Origin: Dendrophyllia cribrosa
Taxonomy: Eukaryota; Cnidaria; Anthozoa; Scleractinia; Dendrophylliidae
DNA length: 64,000 bases
Direction: 5' to 3'
Assembly (NCBI GenBank): GCA_024195265.1
Contig: JAJLRJ010000004.1
Coordinates: forward strand, 981,125-1,045,124
The notes beneath the pieces were generated by a model that had not been told where the DNA came from, ran no database searches, and worked only from the letters and a program-made list of their open reading frames with translations. The position numbers and the translations under genes are program-made. Of the stretch, positions 34,201-35,888 are shown piece after piece (the first letter of the stretch is position 1; the number at the start of each line of letters is the position of its first letter).

Positions 34201-35888
34201 AATTTATTCCATCTGATGGAAAGTAGGATATGAGTTGGGTTTGGTAACAACGCATTTTTACAAAAATGCTTTGGTACCCCCAACTCCTATACTACTGGCA
34301 AGACCATGGTTTCGGTTCTCCTCTCGAACCTCATCAGTTGCCGGGTTTGTATTTGTTAGTTGCTACCTTTAAGTAGCAACGCATATTTTTTGGAGAACGG
34401 TTAAACCATTCTGCTCGGGATAATTTTCAAACATGTATTTATACCCTTGGTGTGGATCGAATTTCCTCGTTTTCTATTGGCTTTTCAATAGAAATTTCGA
34501 TCCTCTCCGCTTGAAGCTAAGCGTGTGTTTCTTTGGAAGGCATTATTTGAAAATTCGCGAAGACATTCGTCCAAAATATTACATAACTTTGATTCCTCTT
34601 CATCATGCGCGAGGATCGCGAACGCGATCGTTATGATTGACAAGAATAATGTGCATAGCGAGGTGTTGGCATTACCTGTCAAAACGGACCAATCAGAGGG
34701 TATACCAGGAGCTGGTATACCGGAAAGAGCTTTTTAAAGAAATGTTTACAGGCTCCGCCGACCGCCTTCTTCCCAGTTCCCCCGCGACTTTTTCCCTTTT
34801 TTTACTTCGCGCGTTCCCCACTATCTCGGAGCCTGGAACAGGCTACCGCAAAGACACTCAAAAGCGTAAGTTTCGAGCGCTGACTCTTGGTCAGAGCGAA
34901 ATAAAAAATTGTGGGTTGCGTGTTGTATGTGTCGGTTTTATTTTATTTTTATGTCGGTTTTAGTCTATTTATATAACGGTGGAGCTACGCTACTGGTGGG
35001 AACACGGCAACGTGAAAAACAAGAAGTTACGAGTTCCGATTTAAAACAGATAATAATAATAATACTTTAATACTCGACTTGGGCTAAAATAATTACATCG
35101 AATTTACAATTAAAAAGATAACAAAAAGCAAACTTTTCTATACTATATACAATATACTTGTATGCCTTTATACTGTTTACTTGTGCAGCCTTGCCCCGCG
35201 ATGGATAAATGAGTCCCTATTTCTATTTGTACGCGGTACGGGCACATGTACCCGTTGGGATCTAAGACGGTACAAGTGCGTAGCCTCATTAATGTTTGTT
35301 CTAAATTTTTACGATTTTCCGTGTTACCCTGATGTAGGAAAATGCCACAGATCGCCATATTTTGGTTGGAATGATTAGGAAGATTAATATGTTCCAAGCG
35401 ACTTGTTGAATGTGTCTTTGCCTTTTTGGGTGGGCGCTTTAAGGCTGGTTTCATATGATCGTTATCACTGAGATCGCTATGATTGCTACATGTACATGTA
35501 AGATTGCTGCAAAAAAGGTTGAGCGATCGTTGCGTTGAGCGGTTTCCATATGATCGCTACGATCGCTGGACTTTTTTTTTTTTTTTTACAGCGATCGCAC
35601 TGATGGCAGCTATCGTAGCGATCATATGGCAACCAGGCTTTAGGGGCCCATGAGACTAAGGCTTGACTGTATTCTCCTTTGTCTAAGTCGTTAATTTTTA
35701 ACCGTTGTACTTTAGATAAGAGCGTGAGAACATGCAGTGCGTTCTTCACATATGTATCACTGGACGACAAGAGGCGGCCTCAAGCTATCCCCCCACTGGA
35801 ACTACAATCTGACGAAGAGCAAAAGCGTTTTGAGGCTGGAAAGAAAAGATACCTACGTCGCAAAGAGAGAAGAACTAGTCATAGCTAA
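10201..35888 (+). CDS. ACOT7: Cytosolic acyl-CoA thioesterase 7-like, four exons
   Basis: Hydrolyses long-chain acyl-CoA to free fatty acid and CoA; family enzymes carry two hotdog domains. Exons: 10201-10755 (hotdog 1), 11130-11346, 13954-14079 and 35716-35888, with phases 0, 1 and 1 that match. Hotdog 1 contains the NVHGGTTLKLIEEAG active-site helix region. Exon 2 contains the second-domain equivalent GYVLGGVTMKLMDEVGG. Exon 3 begins DAIDFHAPVKLG and ends in VVVDAKDYVA. The last exon encodes SAFFTYVSLDDK, a proline-rich turn and the basic C-terminal helix ending KERRTSHS. Order and content match vertebrate ACOT7 throughout. The cytosolic form is inferred because no leader is seen. Reading on past the 10755 donor gives a short unspliced tail that is probably not used. 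The last intron is about 21.6 kb and contains a complete Polinton. Confidence 0.92.
11402..12308. mobile_element. PIF/Harbinger-like non-autonomous element (TTA target duplication)
   Basis: Terminal repeats of about 45 bp start TGTACCAGTCAATTCCAAG on both sides. Direct TTA copies lie at 11399-11401 and 12309-12311. Subterminal GTCAAATGCCC motifs repeat at both ends. No transposase. A degraded relative with a similar GGGATGGGC...GGAATTGACTG end lies near 14470-14505. Confidence 0.75.
12368..12815. mobile_element. Foldback MITE with TTAA target sites
   Basis: TTAA occurs at 12364-12367 and 12816-12819. The ends are AGGGAACCTCCATTGT and its complement. Nearly the whole 448 bp is one long inverted repeat around a centre near 12580. 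The TTAA target suggests piggyBac-type mobilisation (inference). Confidence 0.75.
13040..13592. repeat. 72-bp minisatellite, about 8 units
   Basis: Units of 70-72 bp contain TACTAACCACTGTGTGAATA followed by three CCATGG-centred palindromes. Because 72 is divisible by three, long repetitive open frames cross it. I regard these as non-coding. Confidence 0.9.
14667..14762. repeat. Dispersed repeat, inverted partner of 34752-34846
   Basis: The core GCCTGTTCCAGGCTCCGAGA and about 75 further bases recur as reverse complement on the far side of the Polinton. Both copies lie in the ACOT7 last intron, outside the Polinton ends, so they are host repeats and not part of its terminal repeats. Confidence 0.7.
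15511..16673. mobile_element. Element with minisatellite-built terminal inverted repeats and 9-bp target duplication
   Basis: ATTTTAGCG flanks both ends directly (15502-15510 and 16674-16682). The terminal inverted repeats, about 155 bp, are made of 15- to 18-bp units around CGAAAACGAAGCACCC, nearly identical between arms. The interior holds a tandem ATACCCTATTTCAGACCA array (about 15780-16070) and a C homopolymer at 16100-16118. No transposase frame. A 9-bp duplication fits Mutator-like elements (inference). Confidence 0.75.
17120..17125. repeat. Polinton target-site duplication, left copy
   Basis: GGCAAG lies directly before the left terminal repeat and recurs directly after the right one at 34297-34302. 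Six-bp duplications are characteristic of Polinton/Maverick integration. Confidence 0.9.
17126..17221. repeat. Polinton left terminal inverted repeat
   Basis: The 96 bp closely match the complement of 34201-34296, with a handful of substitutions and a small length change. It contains an internal hairpin at about 17145-17182 (GGTACCAGAGCATTT paired with AAATGCTCTGTTACC). Weaker similarity continues inward for another 130 bp, carried by a repeated motif. Confidence 0.93.
17255..17354. repeat. Three copies of subterminal motif TTAAACTATATGTTTT
   Basis: Copies at 17255-17274, 17282-17300 and 17337-17354. Three inverted copies lie just inside the right end at 34069-34087, 34096-34113 and 34153-34170. 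Symmetric placement suggests a binding site for a terminal or integration protein (inference). Confidence 0.8.
17355..17981. repeat. Duplicated 214-bp block with four CCCACGCGTGGG palindromes
   Basis: The block at 17355-17570 is repeated at 17768-17981 with few differences. Each copy holds two 12-bp perfect palindromes (17432-17443, 17537-17548; 17845-17856, 17948-17959) in the context TTTCCCACGCGTGGGAATATTTATTG, spaced 105 and 103 bp apart. It lies between the left terminus and the first gene. It could be an origin, enhancer or regulator-binding region. Confidence 0.85.
18111..18689 (+). CDS. VLTF3-like late transcription factor, zinc ribbon
   Basis: 192 aa. The N-terminal half has CDFC (about residue 19) and VCLNCG (about 64) pairs spaced as a zinc ribbon. 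A basic YHRKYHI segment follows, and a C-terminal block runs KRMINIDYILKQLF, a PLSKSKRTL motif and YWDNI. This order (cysteine ribbon, Y-R-H helix, R-x-x-x-Y-x-L helix, P-L-x-K-S, W-x-x-I) is that of the poxvirus VLTF3/A2L-like family shared by large DNA viruses. There such factors direct late gene transcription. The start is a clean ATG after an AT-rich leader. It stands alone, facing the minus-strand block. Assignment rests on the remembered family pattern; a generic TFIIB-like ribbon is the alternative. Confidence 0.68.
   Translation: MNCDKIIHDELKAMGNFICDFCDVKLVEVDSSVRVIESCCSEQDINNIDGMSVCLNCGSVHGYNYVNEYIDFYENKHKIRRKSVYHRKYHIQNTINDICSQHKLQISNNYNDRTKIMKIFEEIDKILPQINGNRKRMINIDYILKQLFKMLKLPIENDIPLSKSKRTLTCYKQYWDNILLLIGDQIQTIINK
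18770..19252 (-). CDS. Two-transmembrane protein, SLATT-like architecture
   Basis: 160 aa. Two hydrophobic helices (about residues 50-70 and 73-90) are separated by a tight turn with LNP. Amphipathic basic and aromatic helices flank them: residues 20-48 are rich in K, Y and F, and 93-120 run through KNYKKKIEMSEF. This layout, helix then TM hairpin then long helix, resembles the SLATT membrane-effector fold, but I cannot align it. Likely a membrane protein acting in host or virion membranes. Spaced about 27 bp downstream of the next gene on the same strand. Confidence 0.75.
   Translation of the reverse strand: MTKTDIFNFNHIDKNISQEKLSEIKALYKFYHKRFWCYKNAFKYFKRLNLAINVTSTGLIVIGTVAGSITLNPAILASISGAGLVLKTVSEIKNYKKKIEMSEFAYTTYEKVLVFLRSCLRGNQFNHTVFINEMRQLDEIIIDLCPLADKFEKQYDKKFE
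19280..19681 (-). CDS. Unknown 133-aa protein of the minus-strand block
   Basis: I do not recognise it. It is mixed in composition, with several cysteines (residues about 11, 67, 102-103 and 125), a GPGSC turn and no clear membrane helix. The ATG is preceded by the TATATAA-type leader shared by other genes of the element. It lies between the 2TM gene and the fibre gene with spacers of about 30 bp, so it is probably expressed with them. Confidence 0.75.
   Translation of the reverse strand: MSILAQSINFCNKFFTTQKNLHPNTKDEILKSALIYQFLYVNYLNKPISFNQILEKHSDIGLIGPGSCTLNTKYQFLIKHAIFHDAFGRFYNDYEKGPGYTYCCLLIPKKLKRSPIMGQISGLLYCLISNPKI
19714..21948 (-). CDS. Fibre-like protein with collagen stub and repeated shaft motif
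   Basis: 744 aa from the ATG at 21948. That start is chosen because it follows the element's TATATA leader and avoids overlap with the ATPase gene. Residues 11-16 are six threonines, and residues 19-25 read GPPGPPG, a collagen-like triplet run. Then come about eight copies of a shaft motif of the form L-D-M-x-x-x-x-I-x-N-L followed by D-A-x-N-x-x-Y, spread over residues 34-470 and once more near 640. Similar repeats occur in viral and phage fibre shafts. The C-terminal 250 residues are beta-rich and could form a receptor-binding head. Probably the host-recognition spike of the virion. Confidence 0.8.
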   Translation of the reverse strand: MSYSNGLLPSTTTTTTSQGPPGPPGVGFKLTDDGNYDMQNKKIVNIGTVTGLNDVVDFKFIRNTFVSKHLPLVTANLDMKNNNIRNLKTPISEKDAVNKEYGDTHYLKLDGTTHMVGDLDMRGHKLILPGEIDMDRKLITNLDTDEDNDLCATNMITLKNYSNKKANITDAYMKNERIVLTDHMDANYHSILNVQAAGDNDAFPFYHGKTHFLNYDGQQYDAKNKKIININTDENQDLSAVNMITLKKYHPDVPDHTHEVTKNIDLKELFNIVKSKQQTYLDLAANYNNLVSYNDVKNIFISRKEMLSMETGLDMNKNTIFNVKDPIAIDHATNKGYVDTKTGDNNTRINQNTNAINNLETLKLDKTISSDLDMGDKKIVNLATPKPHENDAAINVSFFNTELNDSNTNLYTRITDDYKSYVNKSHITPSTLKDVFRYLMEDVDESSSESNIVVNGIINFAASPHQINKKAYDITLTTDNNDDFRSRIGFNAYKLPQGEFTLVIEFFVPDKAHIDLTTVNVVSTVIDIKQQTTKIFSAEGYTKSIVHLHKWKVSPPEYIMIDLHGRITKGNTKKAHLIVYGVKGHVSSVDPDVFDTVFVIENGKMVMETDIDMNGRNIIGLPIKKQKFIFLGNYMKNKNTNDIIFNGSSSFIAVTNLKIVKLGLIILDDKPPEGYKKMVILIGNNSFGPQNWNKASNKIYYTFNIASSVINFNEDTVVRIKLISIDHITYAPYNCHISVLFEEF
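21968..22609 (-). CDS. Genome-packaging ATPase, FtsK/HerA (A32-like)
   Basis: 213 aa. Pumps DNA into the capsid using ATP. Walker A is GPSGSGKT at residues 34-41 and Walker B is KLVIFDDY at 107-114. A C-terminal arginine region (NRISRELGI) is near residue 167. Length and motif spacing fit Polinton and virophage packaging ATPases. First gene of the minus-strand block, diverging from the 338-aa gene across 136 bp of promoter-like DNA. Confidence 0.93.
   Translation of the reverse strand: MIIPNYDADDDVTSNYKQLYPFMPDRCFRMLICGPSGSGKTNVLLDMIYRLLYFDKIYLYAKTLEQSKYQHLLETLKPISEEVGYPIIEASNDQILPLSELNCDNQKLVIFDDYLNTGSKNDAEIRNYYTNSRNKNCSCIYLSQSFYDTDKCIRLNSTHYCIFEFPSPNEQNRISRELGIKKSDYEKATNDSYCFIYIDKPRKFTTKNFNEKI
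22641..22688. repeat. Four 12-bp iterons in the divergent promoter
   Basis: Tandem ACACGGTGTACA units with small variations lie in the spacer between the ATPase and the 338-aa gene. The unit contains near-palindromic TGTACAACAC. It is a candidate operator controlling both blocks. Confidence 0.75.
22746..23762 (+). CDS. Structural protein with two PPxY late-domain motifs
   Basis: 338 aa; no family recognised. The N-terminal third is basic and helical, and the middle (residues 80-180) is strongly acidic. PPTY lies at 113-116 followed by EES, and PPKY at 145-148 followed by EEE. PPxY motifs recruit Nedd4-type WW-domain ubiquitin ligases in enveloped viruses and adenovirus pVI/penton. A KGSGI at 260-264 and KQRGG at 269-273 precede a helical C-terminus; such GG motifs recur in the element's other virion proteins and may be protease sites. 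First gene of the plus-strand morphogenesis block, so probably a virion component. Confidence 0.85.
   Translation: MSLLKWKELAKRKSELGNKINYVHDAITKHNLGQQISQESLTKVFKPVTSKLDDVIDSNLDLRVPIRKKRAPKKGDQGIDYMPEVDPFEDMQVDDLFGDYVPPNQEKQLVPKPPTYEESLQDLLEGNKDIYVDPQYFGDEPDELPPKYEEEMDYGLDDEDISNEILNDIGITDYENVEMRLNQPEMTNKKTRAYLNKIINDAKSKRSQLSGYKSHVTKQFKSGAISEAERQMRNKRIDNARDTLNEYIKHYNTKLETIKGSGIQSRGKKQRGGNIMFFNDVKQLLKKLELIIGERLAGNTSIEMRNMGVTILDTLLKISKINRSQYNKLYGQYFKNIM
23774..24520 (+). CDS. Minor capsid protein, penton-like single jelly roll
   Basis: 248 aa. Forms the vertices of the capsid. Beta-strand-rich throughout, with few charged helices. Typical family features are an N-terminal EIVLSSYSVKS strand that continues into a PEDFTTKFTR segment, and a C-terminal strand pair around RIYITDGKRRLVNLNG. 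Length matches Polinton minor capsid proteins. It lies 11 bp after the 338-aa gene and two genes before the major capsid gene, the usual neighbourhood. Confidence 0.87.
   Translation: MEREIVLSSYSVKSQLNNKPEDFTTKFTRQMILDSNSQYVIGLNRIINMSFTWFNVNAGYNNQLIKYSSNNGTTYHNIQFPSGVWNYTDFDEYIKDITKNGDEYPITLEFDQTTFRVTITLAQNYQLDLTHSNFNDLIGFDKTVLTSGTNIGPRVPNLSQDTDILNIHCDLINDSLVDGQDTDIIYSFSTSVLQPSYSFTLEPKRVTYNPVNKNTISSIRIYITDGKRRLVNLNGADTAFSLILKSIE
24538..24957 (+). CDS. Small basic virion-core-like protein
   Basis: 139 aa, strongly basic, ending in an RRRRRVR tail. The N-terminus has aromatic-basic residues then KGSGI at 22-26, a motif also present in the 338-aa and PLA2 proteins. The middle has glycine-spaced amphipathic helices (ALESGISHAGERLGKAV). 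Comparable small basic proteins between minor and major capsid genes are common in Polintons, and may condense DNA like adenovirus core proteins or perturb membranes. Function is inferred from charge and place. Confidence 0.72.
   Translation: MKPYEFKRFYHPKLGKFVYRHKGSGIIVDNIFKPLKSVASSVFKKFAKPIAKKALESGISHAGERLGKAVSQKSGDLIMKRLTNLRKGATRQTAIVPSSPIKQLQQHYQPKLDQESTDMILNRLISGDGLRRRRRVRFV
25008..26294 (+). CDS. Major capsid protein, double jelly roll (hexon-like)
   Basis: 428 aa. Builds the icosahedral shell. The N-terminus SFRTDNFLQRNELVRFQ and the following SSFYDWYNAYIEVQFQ strands are typical of Polinton major capsids. NVIIPLNRFSFFEEL near residue 170 and an LMVPMQIQF-like strand after it belong to the first jelly roll. 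The second half contains further beta strands to a VVIDK-containing end. Length is usual for the family. Full-length and unbroken. Confidence 0.93.
   Translation: MSFRTDNFLQRNELVRFQLDDVIRSPANGQHQTKNGYKFTINDRSSFYDWYNAYIEVQFQLQKLADGAGYAAADRITVINGGHSLIDHIMIKSAGKIVYDTDNLHKVTFVKNLLEYSDDYSRSVAKNSFWYLDTNATTAANNTGFEARRLQTQALRDNGTGGPKNINVIIPLNRFSFFEELEDKMLVPMQIQFNIELQNDGELIHMANGTDAGRIVVNRFLLWVPKLTPKDSLYDNFVSSFLKETQWKYLREMYEASAPTQSSGFFQISSSIDNVKHIFVYLKRTNPPNDAVEEDSPYLMDTFKLNAANNNSSLLNCRLEYGNGVFYPETEYDTESKVRIFNDLMSYTMRKNDYNSGTQLNLANYSSLYGLIYFNLTYQTEKITRDPKQLIFRYRLSQNAAANFNVHAVVLYEESVVIDKVGNELVIV
26397..27167 (+). CDS. Membrane-active capsid accessory protein with three QxGG sites
   Basis: 256 aa from the ATG at 26397, chosen over an earlier ATG at 26349 because it directly follows the AT-rich leader TATATACAGCAA. 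A charged N-terminal domain is followed by KQVGG (75-79), then a glycine/alanine-rich hydrophobic helix, VQSGG (125-129), a helical linker, TQSGG (162-166) and a second hydrophobic stretch. This resembles the processed membrane-lytic pVI-type proteins of adenoviruses. The frame closes at 27165-27167 soon after a 12-A run. A -1 shift there opens a further tail ending at 27217 that looks like the natural family C-terminus (remembered, unverified). The protease frame begins in the same overlap. Confidence 0.8.
   Translation: MTQLFEIKVNLSDNQKKNLSNAFKKRETIVLRLSNESLNGNDILYVPAMVKKRLEKNRMMNKGMDIKLVKSNIRKQVGGSLLTSILSIGKTLAPTIGKTLGLSALAGLASEGASQIVKSISGKGVQSGGFLVPQDKINKLIEYKHLLSTKQKQDILNALQSGSGVHVKPTKTQSGGFLGTLLASIGVPLLLNALTGKTGSGAPRMGISKKKGGKGAPRIGAYRQPPPFIGTWDNPIGMGIKKKKLPKKTSREKACY
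27103..27675 (+). CDS. Adenain-like cysteine protease (C5 family), no AUG start
   Basis: Processes virion precursor proteins. Residues are counted from the first non-ATG start (TTG) at 27103. His96 in SGSHW, Asp111 in YFDSFG, Gln140 seven residues before the nucleophile, and Cys147 in TTTCGYF match the adenain catalytic set and spacing. The conserved domain starts around residue 38 (VKPKFHKD). No ATG occurs in this frame before the catalytic histidine except one at YMSG, which would delete the front of the fold. The frame is reached from the preceding capsid-accessory gene by slippage in the A-rich overlap 27117-27142. TTG initiation is the alternative. Confidence 0.88.
   Translation: MVWGLKKKNYQKKQVGRRHAIREKQPIQWYTTTRGNTVKPKFHKDIPLSNHDLIKWCRYLNIPIKDVLSRDEKVPHKHKQALFIYNLEPSYMSGSHWVATYVKDNVINYFDSFGMPPFQEIVNHTKRKNLILLHQNNQIQNIKTTTCGYFCLYFLNEMNKGNSYYNLLQVFDIYDTMKNERFLEHYFRNI
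27117..27142 (+). promoter_or_regulatory. Candidate slippage region before the protease: A12 run and A AAA AAC
   Basis: Twelve As at 27117-27128 and eight at 27134-27141 lie where three frames overlap. These are the accessory protein (stop 27167), its -1 tail (open 27098 to stop 27217) and the protease. In the accessory frame both runs offer A AAA AAA. In the -1 frame, AAAAAAC at 27136-27142 is phased X XXY YYZ and leads by -1 into the protease. I see no strong downstream stem, so polymerase slippage or an indel are alternatives. Confidence 0.45.
27688..27849 (+). CDS. Short zinc-ribbon protein (DUF5679-like)
   Basis: 53 aa, below the usual ORF cut-off. It begins VKSYCVRQKKV and has a C-terminal pair KCTCAECG, giving a C-x-n-C-x2-C pattern like short archaeal and viral zinc ribbons of the DUF5679 type. 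The ATG follows TTATATATATA directly. It overlaps the PLA2 frame by 49 bp. An in-phase G GGA AAC heptamer sits immediately before its TAA, so it may be the N-terminal domain of a frameshifted PLA2 precursor rather than a separate product. Confidence 0.75.
   Translation: MVKSYCVRQKKVTECVPGSERYVKTKNGRTMLKCTCAECGITKTKFIKQKQGN
27801..28475 (+). CDS. Phospholipase A2 (parvovirus/adintovirus type) virion protein
   Basis: 224 aa if read from the ATG at 27801, which directly follows a TGA in its frame. The calcium-loop-like YTGPYN is at 122-127 and the catalytic His160-Asp161 with Tyr164 lie in DEIAMQHDVDY, as in parvovirus VP1 and adintovirus PLA2 domains that breach endosomal membranes during entry. 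SQDGG at 20-24 and KGSGI at 95-99 are candidate protease sites; the segment between is amphipathic. A basic C-terminus ends at a TGA 15 bp after an in-phase A AAA AAC. It may be translated by -1 shift from the zinc-ribbon ORF (entry at 27846) instead of from its own ATG. Confidence 0.87.
   Translation: MWYNKNQIYKTKTGKLIEPSQDGGFLNIEGSHSLGEIAAKSALKGLYNLGRIGASKAIKSGYAKQKIKGMADKYLDQALDSLTSDISKKLDPLHKGSGIDIHKAIGKLPKPKGGWTLLGHKYTGPYNDLKSQVKYDPTTGQILEIYDQPTGRTDEIAMQHDVDYSVCKDDRKCKNKADRKMVQALDNVPYNERQWGHWLARNTIDVKQKLGLGVKRKSKNVKRS
27840..27907 (+). promoter_or_regulatory. Candidate -1 frameshift signal, zinc ribbon to PLA2
   Basis: GGGAAAC at 27840-27846 is phased G|GGA|AAC in the zinc-ribbon frame, followed at once by TAA. 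A -1 slip continues at 27846 in the PLA2 frame. After about 5 nt, GAGCCC (27852-27857) can pair with GGGCTT (27869-27874, one G-U). The loop TCACAAG can pair, with one bulge, with CTTGGTGA at 27900-27907. G GGA AAC is a known retroviral slippery heptamer. Confidence 0.6.
28454..28523 (+). promoter_or_regulatory. Candidate -1 frameshift signal with H-type pseudoknot, PLA2 to integrase
   Basis: AAAAAAC at 28454-28460 is phased A|AAA|AAC in the PLA2 frame, five codons before its stop. After a 5-nt spacer, AAGGAGTT (28466-28473) pairs perfectly with AACTCCTT (28491-28498). TGATTGG in the loop (28480-28486) pairs perfectly with CCAATCA (28517-28523), giving a pseudoknot with 8- and 7-bp stems. A -1 slip resumes at 28460 in the integrase frame. 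Confidence 0.75.
28460..29416 (+). CDS. Polinton DDE integrase with C-terminal chromodomain, no AUG start
   Basis: About 318 codons from the frameshift entry; residues below count from TTG at 28472. Inserts the element into host DNA. The retroviral-type catalytic core has Asp38 in IWSADLVEM, Asp100 in WVDQGSEFYN and Glu134 in IIERFNRT; the 33-residue gap to the Glu is usual for Polinton integrases. An SH3-like segment follows (KFKVGDKVRISKYK, about 206-219) and a chromodomain-like end (residues about 275-310, KVIRRDYKK..ALVSWSGY). The frame is open only from 28445 and has no ATG until residue 42, after the first catalytic Asp. A -1 shift from the PLA2 gene, or non-AUG initiation, is therefore needed. 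Confidence 0.93.
   Translation, partial: RKKELSNDWAELLANELHKPIKRKFQKRRVIVNGIDDIWSADLVEMQKFSKWNKGYRYLLNIIDVFSKFAWSIPIKNKTGNTITESFDDVIKKSKRKPKFIWVDQGSEFYNKTFKDWLKKNNIEMYSSFNEGKAVIIERFNRTLKSKMWKQFTAQNTTQYLDMLPKLLNEYNSTKHSSIKMKPAEVNKKNEGSVYLTLYGDMEPSSSKVKFKVGDKVRISKYKRKVFDKGYTSNWTEEVFTVDKIQYTNPITYKLKDLNNESIEGSFYEPELQLAKQDVFRIGKVIRRDYKKKQALVSWSGYPKEFNSWIPLKDVKNI
29429..29791 (+). CDS. Small coiled-coil protein
   Basis: 120 aa; family not recognised. Residues 1-60 form a continuous amphipathic, heptad-like helix rich in K, E, D, I and L; the rest is polar with a short Thr/Asn-rich tail. The ATG lies 12 bp after the integrase stop, behind a short AT-rich leader. Possibly an oligomeric regulator or assembly factor; no direct evidence. 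Confidence 0.7.
   Translation: MSGIEKYIKKINFQIQECEDEIDNLHDKIYDNERRLDLLQYKKKLLKLYHKKIHEIDEDKTLKQLLNIICNEIENNRYDDECNVLKQTKVDNVEYLKRENNIFTPVNTTSNANLINETWL
29962..30174 (+). CDS. AT-hook plus C2H2-like zinc-finger protein
   Basis: 70 aa. RGRPKK at residues 6-11 is an AT-hook for the minor groove. YHCIECNKYFHPASKYKHNK at 34-53, with a later VH, forms a C2H2-like finger (C-x2-C...H-x-n-H). A DNA-binding regulator is likely, well suited to the element's very AT-rich promoters. The preceding 170 bp carry no gene and include CTATATAGTA just before the ATG. Confidence 0.72.
   Translation: MVKQSRGRPKKYMTDEEKRIMGRLYCKKYNDNPDNKYHCIECNKYFHPASKYKHNKTMVHKLNAQKYNSE
30313..30504 (+). CDS. Upstream piece of PolB: short helix and PxPxPR motifs, ended by an in-frame stop
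   Basis: 63 aa. A helix resembling a SAP-type start (SDLTKLSKSQLIQMILKL) is followed by a proline-rich run of four-residue spaced PLPTPR, PVPTPG and PIPAPR motifs. It ends in TAA at 30502-30504, directly followed by ATG in the same frame, where the PolB ORF begins with further PxPxPR motifs. The continuity of motif across the stop suggests that both parts were one N-terminal tail and that the stop is a point mutation, a readthrough site or a stop/restart (TAAATG). These options are not resolved. Confidence 0.6.
   Translation: MGTSDLTKLSKSQLIQMILKLQKKKPAFMVVDDTKPLPTPRTVKPVPTPGTVKPIPAPRKSVN
30505..34059 (+). CDS. Protein-primed type B DNA polymerase
   Basis: 1184 aa; replicates the element from a protein primer. 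In order: PxPxPR motifs (12-28), a C2H2-like finger (HFCMYCLQCF..DHKENC, 302-324), Exo I YADFEAI (Asp361, Glu363), an HNH-like cysteine/histidine insertion (CHICDIKY..RDHCHITGKYRG..CN, 459-491), Exo II HNLRGYDSHF (Asp515), Exo III YLKSD (666-670), Pol A LDANNLYGW (Asp766), Pol B FFKLMNNSVFGKT (926-938), Pol C FTDTDSL (Asp1028, Asp1030) and a KMY motif (1093-1095). All catalytic positions look intact. Last gene before the right terminus, as is common in Polintons. Confidence 0.95.
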   Translation: MVQDYENKIIVPPVPAPRTKKPVPLPRTKIEQTDKALKGYTKSFEINIKNNKDPLVQLQNTRKAIEYHIISTLKSMKGLKFVETLKVIFTKISNGETVYKTAYFNSLVQTIINNLEIAESLQVSKQNILNKIAVWISEGSGWTVQSVDNHYLNIVKYQPMRGSSYIKLPQELRNSAKGLINIKNEDNECFRWCHIRHINPQDKDPQRIKKVDKPFIENLNYSGIEFPVTTKQYNKIEKQNKININVFGYEDKQPYPVYVSKEKYEDRMNLLLITENENKHYVLIKDFNKLMYNQTKHKERKHFCMYCLQCFSSERVLTDHKENCMQVNGTQAIKMPDKDNNILKFNNFHKQLPVPFVIYADFEAITEKIHGCQPNNDKSYTEAYQKHTDCSYGYKVVCCYDDKYSKPVTIYRGEKAVYKFMEAMLGEVKYCKKVMKKEFNKPLRMAKEDEEEFQKAKECHICDIKYTDKDIRVRDHCHITGKYRGSAHQECNLKLRVNPAEIKIPVIFHNLRGYDSHFIMQEIGEIVKKYTYTNKKGEEKQMNINAVPNNMEKYMAFMLGNHLTFIDSFQFMSSSLEKLVSNLERKSLKYTSEKFEGKKLDLMTRKGVYPYDYMDSFDKFDEKLPLKEEFYSILNDQHISDEDYKHAQNVWDTFSLKNMGEYHDLYLKSDILLLADVFENFRKTCLQYYKLDPCHYFTSPGLSWDAMLKMTNIKLELMVDVDMFQFIEKGMRGGVSYIANRYSIANNKYMKNYDEKAPSKYVMYLDANNLYGWAVSQYLPTGGFKWMTEKQIDNIDLAKYEEESKKGLILEVDLEYPKELHNLHNDYPLAAERVCVKKDMLSNYCKEIATKYNISTGLVHKLIPTLNNKEKYVLHYRNLELYIDLGLKVTKVHRVLEFDQSPWLKQYIDFNTNKRKNAKNAFEKDFFKLMNNSVFGKTMENIRKRVDVRLVTDEKKLLKITAKPTYVSSKIFNENLVAVHKIKETLTLNRPAYVGMCILDISKTLMYDFHYNYIKNKYGDRARLLFTDTDSLTYEIKTKDVYQDFWNDKEKFDNSDYPENSKYYNSTNKKTIGKFKDEAAGVPIREFVGLRSKMYSYIKDNQSGGKTAKGIKKNVINNIKHENYKDTLLNNKQMHHKMKTIRSINHKLGSYEINKVSLSCFDDKRYILKDGINSYAYGHYKIKN
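34069..34170. repeat. Three inverted copies of the subterminal motif
   Basis: GAAAACATATAGTTTAA at 34069-34087, 34096-34113 and 34153-34170 mirrors the three copies inside the left end. The first copy starts about 10 bp after the PolB stop. Confidence 0.8.
34201..34296. repeat. Polinton right terminal inverted repeat
   Basis: Complement of 17126-17221 with a few differences, ending ...CTATACTACT. Outside it lies the GGCAAG duplication (34297-34302). Confidence 0.93.
34297..34302. repeat. Polinton target-site duplication, right copy
   Basis: GGCAAG, identical to 17120-17125. Confidence 0.9.
34752..34846. repeat. Dispersed repeat, inverted partner of 14667-14762
   Basis: Contains TCTCGGAGCCTGGAACAGGC and flanking GCGCGTTCCCC, the reverse complement of the copy at 14.7 kb. 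Intronic host repeat. Confidence 0.7.
35049..35425 (-). mobile_element. Probable LINE 3' fragment
   Basis: Read on the minus strand it ends in a low-complexity (TTA)n tail at about 35049-35068, after a TTTTAGCCCAAGTCGAGTATT-type stretch that resembles the 3' end of L2/CR1-type LINEs in corals (remembered). The 103-codon frame inside has no clear domain. Confidence 0.4.
35442..35639. mobile_element. MITE with TTA target duplication
   Basis: TTA at 35439-35441 and 35640-35642. The ends AGGCTGGTTTCATATGATCG and its complement are followed by GATCGCTACGATCGC repeats in both arms and an internal T homopolymer. It lies 74 bp before the last ACOT7 exon. Confidence 0.75.

Larger units (their letters stand above)
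17126..34296. mobile_element. Complete Polinton/Maverick (adintovirus-like) element, 17.2 kb
   Basis: Bounded by terminal inverted repeats starting AGTAGTATAGG and a 6-bp GGCAAG duplication. Core virus genes present: PolB, DDE integrase with chromodomain, packaging ATPase, adenain-like protease, major and minor capsid proteins. Accessory genes: PLA2 protein, zinc ribbon, VLTF3-like factor, fibre-like protein, 2TM protein, AT-hook/zinc-finger protein. The whole is visibly more A+T-rich than its host flanks. PolB, the capsid genes, the ATPase and the fibre have no frameshift. Reading-frame breaks occur only at three gene junctions, plus one in-frame stop near the PolB N-terminus. It sits in the last intron of ACOT7 with the replication block in the host's sense orientation. 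Confidence 0.97.
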
